Below, in pieces: positions 56,730 to 64,000 of a stretch of DNA of 64,000 nt. The notes under the pieces were generated by a model that saw only the letters and a list, made by a program, of their open reading frames with translations, was not told the origin of the DNA and did no database searches. Location: positions 434,001-498,000 of the forward strand of contig CP032507.1 in the NCBI GenBank assembly GCA_008375315.1, read 5' to 3'. This DNA comes from Ectothiorhodospiraceae bacterium BW-2 (GTDB taxonomy: Bacteria; Pseudomonadota; Gammaproteobacteria; Thiohalomonadales; Thiohalomonadaceae). Each line of letters opens with the position of its first letter. Positions within the stretch are counted from its first letter, which is position 1. The position numbers and the translations under genes were made by a program.

Positions 56730-56870
56730 TTATTTCAAATAGATAGTATCATCAAAGCAGGCACTGCTCCACACATAGTAGCCCCACCAGCCAATTCGTT
56801 TAGAGTCTAAAGTACCATGTTTTGGTAAAATTGCAACTTTAACTTTAAGATATTTCGATTGGGGCGCGAT
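56730..56870 (-). pseudogene. 3' remnant of an unknown gene
   Basis: The - strand frame encodes 46 residues ending at TAA (56730-56732): KYLKVKVAILPKHGTLDSKR followed by an aromatic-rich IGWWGYYVWSSACFDD end. It looks like a genuine protein C-terminus, but a TGA at 56871-56873 closes it, with no start codon or ribosome site. Repeat-rich DNA begins just beyond. It touches the lipoprotein gene's longer start. The reading is based on composition alone. Confidence 0.35.
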
Positions 56871-56920
56871 TCAAGCCGTGCTTTTTATGCCTCCATTTCA
56901 TGACAGCCGCCCCAATGGCG

Positions 56921-57034
56921 GGCCTTGTTCATCGTTCCGTCAGGCTTGCGGTTTCTATTATTCCCCCCTCCAACCCCCCCCAGCGGGGGAGGGTTGGGGT
57001 GGGGGCAAAAAATGGCGAAACGATGAACAAGGCC
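56921..57034. mobile_element. MITE-like palindromic element with 8-bp target duplication
   Basis: The perfect 16-bp terminal inverted repeats are ggccttgttcatcgtt (56921-56936) and aacgatgaacaaggcc (57019-57034). They enclose 82 bp that contain a C-rich/G-rich internal palindrome and no gene. The 8-bp direct repeat caatggcg flanks it on both sides (56913-56920 and 57035-57042), as expected for a target-site duplication from transposition. It is a short non-autonomous element about 114 bp long. The mobilising transposase is not in the window. Confidence 0.78.
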
Positions 57035-57042
57035 CAATGGCG

Positions 57043-57628
57043 ATTCCACTCACCATTTTCACGGCAAACATGCAGCACAATCATGGCATCTGCATGATGG
57101 TCTCGCCGCCATGCCTCCAGCTAGTTTCAATCGTTCCTAAGTCACATAACGATGCGCACTTTCAATTTCGCCCACGCCGACTTGGAATCAATTGCTGCAA
57201 ACGGTTGGAGAGGGAGTGCAACCCGCCTCCCACTCCCCAAATCAAGCTCGCAACAACTCACAGGCCAACTCCTCATTTGAGGCCTCCATATCCAGCGGTA
57301 TATTTGGAAAACGCTTCTGCTGTTCGCGTTCGATGCTTTGTTCATCTCTTCGTCAGCTCCCCTCCACCCCCTTCCCTCTAGGGGAGGCGGAGAGGGAAGG
57401 CGAGGGAGTCACGCCTCGTGAGGGTAACGAGACGATGAACAAGGCCTGCGAACGATCTGATCCTATTTATTCCGAGGCTAATCGTGGGTTCACTTGCGTT
57501 ACGGCCTACTATGTTGCTGCGTGTCAACTTACGACATTGTGTTACCACAACACTGCTTACTCATGCTACCGGGATGCTCCGGCTAAATTGACTCTCGGTT
57601 TTCCGGGCACAGGCTTTCACTGTCGTTG
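57043..57628. other. Gene-poor accessory DNA
   Basis: I see no convincing gene here. Open frames of 67 residues (- strand) and 146 residues (+ strand) exist, but both are cysteine- or low-complexity-rich, cross repeats and lack good ribosome sites. The section 57335-57446 is a degenerate relative of the MITE-like element. The last ~180 bp (57450-57628) resemble no element I can name. The composition differs from the flanking genes. Confidence 0.5.
57335..57446. mobile_element. Degenerate relative of the MITE-like element
   Basis: The left end gctttgttcatc (57335-57346) and right end gatgaacaaggcc (57434-57446) match the terminal repeats of the element at 56921-57034 with mismatches, and enclose a similar pyrimidine/purine-rich palindrome. 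No target duplication is seen. Instead the inverted symmetry extends outward (cgttcg at left, cgaacg at right). Confidence 0.55.
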
Positions 57629-58399
57629 TTAAGGGGACGGTGACATTGTAACAAAATTTAATTCGTCTCTGACCCCATTTATTTTTCGTTGTTGCAGGAT
57701 GGCATTAAATGCAACATCAGGATTATCTAATTTAAACTGGCATTTACTACAAAAATTTGCACGCCTTTTTTTAAAAGCATCAGCAGTATTCCACCCTTTT
57801 TTTTGAACAAACGCCTCAGAGAAGGTTGCCATCGGGCAGTACTCACCCCGACTATCAGGATAGGGGTTATGGTGAGACAAATGCAATGCATGCCCTAACT
57901 CATGTACTGCATGAGAAAATAGGTTTTCGAAATACTCTTTTGAATCTATTTCTTTAAACTCCTTATAGCCAGTTGACACAAAACAGACTTGGCCTAACAA
58001 CTCATCACCTAGGCCATATACGAACTTATTTTGTTGATAGAAAGCAACAGACGGATAAGATGTTATCCCTAACACAATCGTGTAGGGTTTTACATATCGT
58101 TCCAATGCTAAAATCAAATGCTCACCGATTAAAAAACCTTTAGAATCAAAAAAGTTAGTCACACTATAGCGGCTACCAAATCTTATTCTTGGCCCCAAAA
58201 AACCATATTTTGACTCTTCCCATGCATCACTAAATGAAATATTTTCTTTAGATTTAATAATTAGTTCATCAATTGCAATATTTTGCTTTATTTCATAAAA
58301 ACGAACAATAGAGCTAAAGCTTGTAATTAAACTTTTACACCAATCTGCCAATCTAACTAAATCACCCAAATAGCAGATAGGGATAACCAATAATTTCAT
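57629..58399 (-). CDS. Archaemetzincin-like zinc metalloprotease
   Basis: 256 residues. HELGHALHLSH (166-176) is the zinc-binding helix HExxHxxxxxH; CPM (188-190) gives the Met-turn; CSKC (217-220) supplies the second, cysteine zinc site. This order, plus NKFVYGLGDELLG, fits archaemetzincins (M54), known mostly from archaea and vertebrates with scattered bacterial members. The usual glycine at position 8 of the motif is His173. The last ten residues (NFVTMSPSP) are encoded inside a dispersed repeat, so the original C-terminus has been replaced. Isolated gene with moderate AT-richness. Confidence 0.75.
   Translation of the reverse strand: MKLLVIPICYLGDLVRLADWCKSLITSFSSIVRFYEIKQNIAIDELIIKSKENISFSDAWEESKYGFLGPRIRFGSRYSVTNFFDSKGFLIGEHLILALERYVKPYTIVLGITSYPSVAFYQQNKFVYGLGDELLGQVCFVSTGYKEFKEIDSKEYFENLFSHAVHELGHALHLSHHNPYPDSRGEYCPMATFSEAFVQKKGWNTADAFKKRRANFCSKCQFKLDNPDVAFNAILQQRKINGVRDELNFVTMSPSP
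57633..57676. repeat. Dispersed palindrome-like repeat at gene 3' end
   Basis: The 44-bp segment starts gggg and ends cccc, with imperfectly inverted 12-bp ends (ggggacggtgac / gtctctgacccc). From memory, very similar strings ending in ctctgacccc recur in many bacterial genomes, often near REP-associated transposases; this was not searched. It overlaps the end of the archaemetzincin-like gene. Confidence 0.5.
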
Positions 58400-58499
58400 C
58401 GAACAATCACCTAATTAGTAGTAGAGTCGGCATCGCGACTGTGGGAGCATTATGTCTGCATGCTTAAGCCGGAGCATGGGAACCAGAAAAGCGCATACC

Positions 58500-58529
58500 G
58501 TAGATCGGATTAGCACGGTGTAACCCGAC
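58500..58529. repeat. Short dispersed repeat next to the AAA array
   Basis: The segment gtagatcggattagcacggt (58500-58519) followed by gtaacccgac is imperfectly palindromic (tcggatta / taacccga). It interrupts the sequence that in the other two unit junctions runs directly from gcgcatacc to gacacccctagcgcc, so it looks like an insertion of about 27 bp. Similar strings are common dispersed repeats in proteobacteria (from memory). Confidence 0.45.
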
Positions 58530-58533
58530 ACCC

Positions 58534-60312
58534 CTAGCGCCACACCAGCCGCCGTGTACCTAGACTCACCACCGCAAACGACTTTAAATTCCACTCTACC
58601 GCCGGAAAGAGCTGCTCTAATGTCGGTTGATACGAGGCTAACTGCCGCTCGGCGTCATCTAACAGTTTTTTTACCGGTGCCAACTCAGCTAGCTGCTCTC
58701 GACTCAGTTCAGATAGCTGCTCTGCGCTCAATTTGAGATCTTTGAGTGACAGATATTTGAGCTCAAATAGCAGATCATATAGCGGTGCCTGGCGCTTATC
58801 GGGGCGAATTTCAAATAGAAGATCACTATAACCGCCACCTAAGGATAACTCTGAGCGCGGCAGGTAGTAGAGGTCATTGGTCAGCAGCAGTAGTAGCGTG
58901 GTTTTGAGCGTCAACTCATTACTCCAGCGCCTATCGCGATTATCGAGCACGCTATAAAAACGCTGTTCGATAAAGTCAACTAGGGGTTCAAATTCGGCCT
59001 CGGTATAGAGCTGTTTTGCTACCGCTTGCTGGCGGTTATTATCTTCATAGCCATTGAGTAGCTGCTGCTGAATTCGGTCGATATAGAGCGAGCGCACTAC
59101 CTGATTCGGAATCGTCACCGTTAACTCGCCTAACAGATTCACCGACTCAATCGTCAATACGCCAAAATAGACCAGTAGTGAGATGATAAAGCTGGCATCA
59201 GGCGGATCGTTTAGCATCGCTTTAACACCAAAGTTTTGTGCAAGCTTGGCTACCCATAGCGACTGCTGCGGATTAAGCGCCGCTTCAATTACCTCTGTGC
59301 CGTGCGGTAGCGCGGCGATATAGCGTAGCCGGTTTTTGTCCATCGCTAAATTGTCATCTAACAGCTCATCAGGGTAGCGACAGCGCCGCTGCCAATGTTT
59401 CAAAAAGTAGAGGGTGAGGGTCGGGTTATAGAGCCGCTGCGTCTCTTCACGACAGAAGCGGTAGCCGTTATAGAAGTTTCGCATCATCGCCAGCGCCTCG
59501 TCTGCCGCGCTCTCAGGTAGCTGACAATGTTGCGCTATTTGGTGACACACCGGTTGCAACTCTTCAGCGGTTAAGCCGCACAGAGCATGAAATTCGGGCC
59601 AGTGGCTAATATTTTCGGCCACATTGTAGCCGCTGGTGATATCGCTCATCACTACCGGTGAGACGCCGGTGATAAAGACTCGCTCTAAGCCTAGGCCATC
59701 GGTCGCCGCTTTGACCGCTTTAAATACGGTTTTGATAACGCCTTCCCCCTCAACCAGCTCATTATAACGCTGCCGTCCCTGTTCACGACTGGTGAGCACC
59801 TCATTAGCAAAGTTATCGTACTCATCTATCAGTAGGTAGAGCGGAAAATTAAACCGTTTCGCTACAATAAGTAACTTTTCAAGTGAGCCCAGTCCATCGG
59901 TCTGGTCAATCGGTACCGCTTCCGGTAAAAAATCGTGGTAGCGCGCTGAAAAAAATTCGATTGAGTTATTAATGTGGCGATGAATGCGGCTTACCAGCTG
60001 CTGATAATCACCGCCCGGATCGATAACCGAAAAGTTCCATTTCAGCATAAAGTAGCGGTTACGGTTCGGGGTCGGGTTTTGCCCTATCGCTAAATCGCCA
60101 AATAGGGGATCAAATTGATCCGCTGCAGCGATGTCGTAGTAGCTCTCTAATAGCGTTAGCCATAGCGTTTTGCCAAAACGGCGCGGGCGTAGAAACAGCA
60201 ACTGCCGTCCTGCCGCTTCTAATTCAGGTAAAAGATGGGTGCGATCAAAATAGAGTCCACCCTCCTCTCTGAGGGTTTTAAAGTGACCCAAACCATATGA
60301 GATATTGACCAT
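58534..60312 (-). CDS. AAA-ATPase-like / PD-(D/E)XK nuclease-like protein, copy 1
   Basis: 592 residues. The N-terminal AAA-ATPase-like domain has the variant P-loop RPRRFGKT (42-49) and Walker B LLIDEYDN (160-167). The C-terminal domain resembles PDDEXK_9: GYSDLLFEIRPDKR followed by LLFELKYLS, giving the D...ExK pattern. Such genes are abundant in some bacterial genomes and have no established function; links to mobile DNA or defence are speculative. This copy carries unique residues in 395-410 (ESVNLLGELTVT) and about eight other differences from copies 2 and 3. Confidence 0.88.
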   Translation of the reverse strand: MVNISYGLGHFKTLREEGGLYFDRTHLLPELEAAGRQLLFLRPRRFGKTLWLTLLESYYDIAAADQFDPLFGDLAIGQNPTPNRNRYFMLKWNFSVIDPGGDYQQLVSRIHRHINNSIEFFSARYHDFLPEAVPIDQTDGLGSLEKLLIVAKRFNFPLYLLIDEYDNFANEVLTSREQGRQRYNELVEGEGVIKTVFKAVKAATDGLGLERVFITGVSPVVMSDITSGYNVAENISHWPEFHALCGLTAEELQPVCHQIAQHCQLPESAADEALAMMRNFYNGYRFCREETQRLYNPTLTLYFLKHWQRRCRYPDELLDDNLAMDKNRLRYIAALPHGTEVIEAALNPQQSLWVAKLAQNFGVKAMLNDPPDASFIISLLVYFGVLTIESVNLLGELTVTIPNQVVRSLYIDRIQQQLLNGYEDNNRQQAVAKQLYTEAEFEPLVDFIEQRFYSVLDNRDRRWSNELTLKTTLLLLLTNDLYYLPRSELSLGGGYSDLLFEIRPDKRQAPLYDLLFELKYLSLKDLKLSAEQLSELSREQLAELAPVKKLLDDAERQLASYQPTLEQLFPAVEWNLKSFAVVSLGTRRLVWR

Positions 60313-60433
60313 GTGCGATCCTTAATTTACTCGTTCCCACGCTCCAGCATGGGAACGCAGATCTACCCCAAACAAGCGCTAGTATGAATTTCCACGGTGA
60401 CCGTGGGAACCCAAAAAGCGCATACCGACACCC
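60313..60433. repeat. Spacer between AAA copies with two hairpins
   Basis: The 121-bp spacer holds the palindrome cgttccca (60332-60339) / tgggaacg (60350-60357) and a second one, ccacgg (60392-60397) / ccgtgg (60401-60406). The first is a common dispersed palindrome type in sulfur bacteria and relatives (from memory). No promoter is obvious. Confidence 0.6.
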
Positions 60434-62212
60434 CTAGCGCCACACCAGCCGCCGTGTACCTAGACTCACCACCGCAAACGACTTTAATTTCCACTCTACC
60501 GCCGGAAAGAGCTGCTCTAATGTCGGCTGATACGAGGCTAACTGCCCCTCTGCGTCATCTAACAGTTTTTTTACCGGTGCCAACTCAGCTAGCTGCTCCC
60601 GGCTCATCTCATTTAGCTGCTCTGCGCTCAATTTGAGATCTTTGAGTGATAGATATTTGAGCTCAAATAGCAGATCATATAGCGGTGCCTGGCGCTTATC
60701 GGGGCGAATTTCAAATAGAAGATCACTATAACCGCCACCTAAGGATAACTCTGAGCGCGGCAGGTAGTAGAGGTCATTGGTCAGCAGCAGTAGTAGCGTG
60801 GTTTTGAGCGTCAGCTCATTACTCCAGCGCATATCACGATTATCGAGCACGCTATAAAAACGCTGTTCGATAAAGTCAACTAGGGGTTCAAAGTCGGCCT
60901 CGGTATAGAGCTGCTCCGCCACCGCCTGTTGACGGTTATTATCTTCATAGCCATTGAGTAGCTGCTGCTGAATTCGGTCGATATAGAGCGAACGAACCAC
61001 CTGATTAGGAATGGCTACCTCCAGCTTCCCGAGTGGCGAGACATCCTGAATCGTCAATACCCCAAAATAGACCAGTAGTGAGATGATAAAGCTGGCATCA
61101 GGCGGATCGTTTAGCATCGCTTTAACACCAAAGTTTTGTGCAAGCTTAGCTACCCATAGCGACTGCTGCGGATTAAGCGCCGCTTCAATTACCTCTGTGC
61201 CGTGCGGTAGCGCGGCGATATAGCGTAGCCGGTTTTTGTCCATCGCTAAATTGTCATCTAACAGCTCATCAGGGTAGCGACAGCGCCGCTGCCAATGTTT
61301 CAAAAAGTAGAGGGTGAGGGTCGGGTTATAGAGCCGCTGCGCCTCTTCACGACAGAAGCGGTAGCCGTTATAGAAGTTTCGCATCATCGACAGCGCCTCG
61401 TCTGCCGCGCTCTCAGGTAGCTGACAATGTTGCGCTATTTGGTGACACACCGGTTGCAACTCTTCAGCGGTTAAGCCGCACAGGGCATGAAATTCGGGCC
61501 AGTGGCTAATATTTTCGGCCACATTGTAGCCGCTGGTGATATCGCTCATCACTACCGGTGAGACGCCGGTGATAAAGACTCGCTCTAAGCCTAGGCCATC
61601 GGTCGCCGCTTTGACTGCTTTAAATACGGTTTTGATAACGCCTTCCCCCTCAACCAGCTCATTATAACGCTGCCGTCCCTGTTCACGACTGGTGAGCACC
61701 TCATTAGCAAAGTTATCGTACTCATCTATCAGTAGGTAGAGCGGAAAATTAAACCGTTTCGCTACAATAAGTAACTTTTCAAGTGAGCCCAGTCCATCGG
61801 TCTGGTCAATCGGTACCGCTTCCGGTAAAAAATCGTGGTAGCGCGCTGAAAAAAATTCGATTGAGTTATTAATGTGGCGATGAATGCGGCTTACCAGCTG
61901 CTGATAATCACCGCCCGGATCGATAACCGAAAAGTTCCATTTCAGCATAAAGTAGCGGTTACGGTTCGGGGTCGGGTTTTGCCCTATCGCTAAATCGCCA
62001 AATAGGGGATCAAATTGATCCGCTGCAGCGATGTCGTAGTAGCTCTCTAATAGCGTTAGCCATAGCGTTTTGCCAAAACGGCGCGGGCGTAGAAACAGCA
62101 ACTGCCGTCCTGCCGCTTCTAATTCAGGTAAAAGATGGGTGCGATCAAAATAGAGTCCACCCTCCTCTCTGAGGGTTTTAAAGTGACCCAAACCATATGA
62201 GATATTGACCAT
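60434..62212 (-). CDS. AAA-ATPase-like / PD-(D/E)XK nuclease-like protein, copy 2
   Basis: 592 residues with the same domain order as copy 1: P-loop RPRRFGKT at 42-49, LLIDEYDN at 160-167, and a C-terminal nuclease-like D...ExK core. It appears identical to the visible part of copy 3. Relative to copy 1 it has QDVSPLGKLEVAIPNQ in the variable patch and changes such as LNEMSREQ. It is intact, with start ATG at 62212. Near-identity argues for very recent duplication. Confidence 0.88.
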   Translation of the reverse strand: MVNISYGLGHFKTLREEGGLYFDRTHLLPELEAAGRQLLFLRPRRFGKTLWLTLLESYYDIAAADQFDPLFGDLAIGQNPTPNRNRYFMLKWNFSVIDPGGDYQQLVSRIHRHINNSIEFFSARYHDFLPEAVPIDQTDGLGSLEKLLIVAKRFNFPLYLLIDEYDNFANEVLTSREQGRQRYNELVEGEGVIKTVFKAVKAATDGLGLERVFITGVSPVVMSDITSGYNVAENISHWPEFHALCGLTAEELQPVCHQIAQHCQLPESAADEALSMMRNFYNGYRFCREEAQRLYNPTLTLYFLKHWQRRCRYPDELLDDNLAMDKNRLRYIAALPHGTEVIEAALNPQQSLWVAKLAQNFGVKAMLNDPPDASFIISLLVYFGVLTIQDVSPLGKLEVAIPNQVVRSLYIDRIQQQLLNGYEDNNRQQAVAEQLYTEADFEPLVDFIEQRFYSVLDNRDMRWSNELTLKTTLLLLLTNDLYYLPRSELSLGGGYSDLLFEIRPDKRQAPLYDLLFELKYLSLKDLKLSAEQLNEMSREQLAELAPVKKLLDDAEGQLASYQPTLEQLFPAVEWKLKSFAVVSLGTRRLVWR

Positions 62213-62333
62213 GTGCGATCCTTAATTTACTCGTTCCCACGCTCCAGCATGGGAACGCAGATCTACCCCAAACAAGCGCTAGTATGAATTTCCACGGTGA
62301 CCGTGGGAACCCAAAAAGCGCATACCGACACCC
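62213..62333. repeat. Second spacer between AAA copies
   Basis: This 121-bp spacer is the same as 60313-60433 shifted by 1900 bp. It holds the hairpins at 62232-62257 and 62292-62306. No gene is present. Confidence 0.6.
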
Positions 62334-64000
62334 CTAGCGCCACACCAGCCGCCGTGTACCTAGACTCACCACCGCAAACGACTTTAATTTCCACTCTACC
62401 GCCGGAAAGAGCTGCTCTAATGTCGGCTGATACGAGGCTAACTGCCCCTCTGCGTCATCTAACAGTTTTTTTACCGGTGCCAACTCAGCTAGCTGCTCCC
62501 GGCTCATCTCATTTAGCTGCTCTGCGCTCAATTTGAGATCTTTGAGTGATAGATATTTGAGCTCAAATAGCAGATCATATAGCGGTGCCTGGCGCTTATC
62601 GGGGCGAATTTCAAATAGAAGATCACTATAACCGCCACCTAAGGATAACTCTGAGCGCGGCAGGTAGTAGAGGTCATTGGTCAGCAGCAGTAGTAGCGTG
62701 GTTTTGAGCGTCAGCTCATTACTCCAGCGCATATCACGATTATCGAGCACGCTATAAAAACGCTGTTCGATAAAGTCAACTAGGGGTTCAAAGTCGGCCT
62801 CGGTATAGAGCTGCTCCGCCACCGCCTGTTGACGGTTATTATCTTCATAGCCATTGAGTAGCTGCTGCTGAATTCGGTCGATATAGAGCGAACGAACCAC
62901 CTGATTAGGAATGGCTACCTCCAGCTTCCCGAGTGGCGAGACATCCTGAATCGTCAATACCCCAAAATAGACCAGTAGTGAGATGATAAAGCTGGCATCA
63001 GGCGGATCGTTTAGCATCGCTTTAACACCAAAGTTTTGTGCAAGCTTAGCTACCCATAGCGACTGCTGCGGATTAAGCGCCGCTTCAATTACCTCTGTGC
63101 CGTGCGGTAGCGCGGCGATATAGCGTAGCCGGTTTTTGTCCATCGCTAAATTGTCATCTAACAGCTCATCAGGGTAGCGACAGCGCCGCTGCCAATGTTT
63201 CAAAAAGTAGAGGGTGAGGGTCGGGTTATAGAGCCGCTGCGCCTCTTCACGACAGAAGCGGTAGCCGTTATAGAAGTTTCGCATCATCGACAGCGCCTCG
63301 TCTGCCGCGCTCTCAGGTAGCTGACAATGTTGCGCTATTTGGTGACACACCGGTTGCAACTCTTCAGCGGTTAAGCCGCACAGGGCATGAAATTCGGGCC
63401 AGTGGCTAATATTTTCGGCCACATTGTAGCCGCTGGTGATATCGCTCATCACTACCGGTGAGACGCCGGTGATAAAGACTCGCTCTAAGCCTAGGCCATC
63501 GGTCGCCGCTTTGACTGCTTTAAATACGGTTTTGATAACGCCTTCCCCCTCAACCAGCTCATTATAACGCTGCCGTCCCTGTTCACGACTGGTGAGCACC
63601 TCATTAGCAAAGTTATCGTACTCATCTATCAGTAGGTAGAGCGGAAAATTAAACCGTTTCGCTACAATAAGTAACTTTTCAAGTGAGCCCAGTCCATCGG
63701 TCTGGTCAATCGGTACCGCTTCCGGTAAAAAATCGTGGTAGCGCGCTGAAAAAAATTCGATTGAGTTATTAATGTGGCGATGAATGCGGCTTACCAGCTG
63801 CTGATAATCACCGCCCGGATCGATAACCGAAAAGTTCCATTTCAGCATAAAGTAGCGGTTACGGTTCGGGGTCGGGTTTTGCCCTATCGCTAAATCGCCA
63901 AATAGGGGATCAAATTGATCCGCTGCAGCGATGTCGTAGTAGCTCTCTAATAGCGTTAGCCATAGCGTTTTGCCAAAACGGCGCGGGCGTAGAAACAGCA
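62334..64000 (-). CDS. AAA-ATPase-like / PD-(D/E)XK nuclease-like protein, copy 3 (5' end outside window)
   Basis: The C-terminal ~555 codons are visible and match copy 2 without a difference that I can see. By the 1900-bp period the start should lie at about 64112, beyond the window. The methionine at 63848 (MLKWNFS) is internal, corresponding to residue 89 of the full protein, and is not the true start. Walker B and the nuclease-like core are present. Confidence 0.88.
   Translation of the reverse strand, partial: LFLRPRRFGKTLWLTLLESYYDIAAADQFDPLFGDLAIGQNPTPNRNRYFMLKWNFSVIDPGGDYQQLVSRIHRHINNSIEFFSARYHDFLPEAVPIDQTDGLGSLEKLLIVAKRFNFPLYLLIDEYDNFANEVLTSREQGRQRYNELVEGEGVIKTVFKAVKAATDGLGLERVFITGVSPVVMSDITSGYNVAENISHWPEFHALCGLTAEELQPVCHQIAQHCQLPESAADEALSMMRNFYNGYRFCREEAQRLYNPTLTLYFLKHWQRRCRYPDELLDDNLAMDKNRLRYIAALPHGTEVIEAALNPQQSLWVAKLAQNFGVKAMLNDPPDASFIISLLVYFGVLTIQDVSPLGKLEVAIPNQVVRSLYIDRIQQQLLNGYEDNNRQQAVAEQLYTEADFEPLVDFIEQRFYSVLDNRDMRWSNELTLKTTLLLLLTNDLYYLPRSELSLGGGYSDLLFEIRPDKRQAPLYDLLFELKYLSLKDLKLSAEQLNEMSREQLAELAPVKKLLDDAEGQLASYQPTLEQLFPAVEWKLKSFAVVSLGTRRLVWR

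Larger units (their letters stand above)
58534..64000 (-). repeat. Tandem array of 1900-bp units, three copies
   Basis: The three genes end at 58534, 60434 and 62334, exactly 1900 bp apart. Each unit holds a 1779-bp gene and a 121-bp spacer. Units 2 and 3 appear identical over all visible bases, spacer included. Unit 1 differs at scattered sites and in one dense patch. The array runs past the window edge, so the total copy number is unknown. Confidence 0.95.

Noticed and set aside
56878-57381. A 167-residue + strand open frame
   Set aside because: It crosses the MITE-like element and proline-rich low-complexity palindromes and lacks a ribosome site.
57450-57628. Possible group II intron fragment
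   Set aside because: No maturase or domain V hairpin could be identified; similarity was only an impression.
57142-57632. Frames of 67 residues (-) and 146 residues (+)
   Set aside because: They overlap each other and a degenerate repeat, have no recognisable domain and have unusual cysteine content.
60397-62536. Two identical 79-residue + strand frames (60397-60636 and 62297-62536)
   Set aside because: They are antisense to the 3' ends of the duplicated AAA genes and are identical only because the units are duplicated.

Overview
The window looks like a chromosomal piece of a sulfur-oxidizing gammaproteobacterium (Chromatiales/Thiotrichales type; genus not determinable from sequence alone). 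The main reason is a near-complete oxidative dissimilatory sulfite reductase operon at the left edge on the + strand. It runs dsrA (3' end only), dsrB, dsrE, dsrF, dsrH, dsrC, dsrM, dsrK, dsrL, dsrJ, dsrO, dsrP and ends at a strong rho-independent terminator near 9.9 kb. dsrEFH and dsrL mark the oxidizing version of the pathway. A TrpD2/YbiB-like gene and a dsrN-like cobyrinate a,c-diamide synthase follow on the same strand, up to 12.4 kb.

From 12.4 to 55.2 kb everything lies on the - strand. It forms one very large surface-polysaccharide locus, read right to left: a PAPS-type sulfotransferase, a YjbH-like outer-membrane protein, three glycosyltransferases, an ABC-2 permease and ATPase (KpsM/KpsT type), a KpsE-like inner-membrane protein, a KpsD/Wza-like export protein, then a long series of multidomain glycosyltransferases, sulfotransferases, a TPR-GalE fusion, an SGNH hydrolase, fucosyltransferase-like enzymes and two long coiled-coil proteins. 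Five separate sulfotransferase-like genes imply a sulfated polysaccharide made by the ABC-transporter route. The stretch from about 27.9 to 34.6 kb is clearly more AT-rich than its surroundings, except for an embedded HEPN gene pair, and looks like a separately acquired insert.

The most interesting single gene is 19798..21594 (-). It joins an FkbM-like methyltransferase domain to a coiled coil built from about fifteen 21-residue (63-bp, exactly three-heptad) tandem repeats. This layout recalls WbdD, the chain-terminating methyltransferase with a coiled-coil molecular ruler in ABC-dependent O-antigen systems. I propose, as inference, that this is a repeat-tunable chain-length ruler.

From 55.2 kb to the end the content is accessory: a lipoprotein with its own terminator, a 3' gene remnant, a MITE-like element with a clean 8-bp target duplication, a second degenerate relative of it, an archaemetzincin-like zinc protease gene whose last codons lie in a dispersed repeat, and a tandem array of three 1900-bp units each carrying an AAA-ATPase-like/PD-(D/E)XK gene. 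The third copy runs off the right edge. No tRNA, rRNA or CRISPR array was seen.
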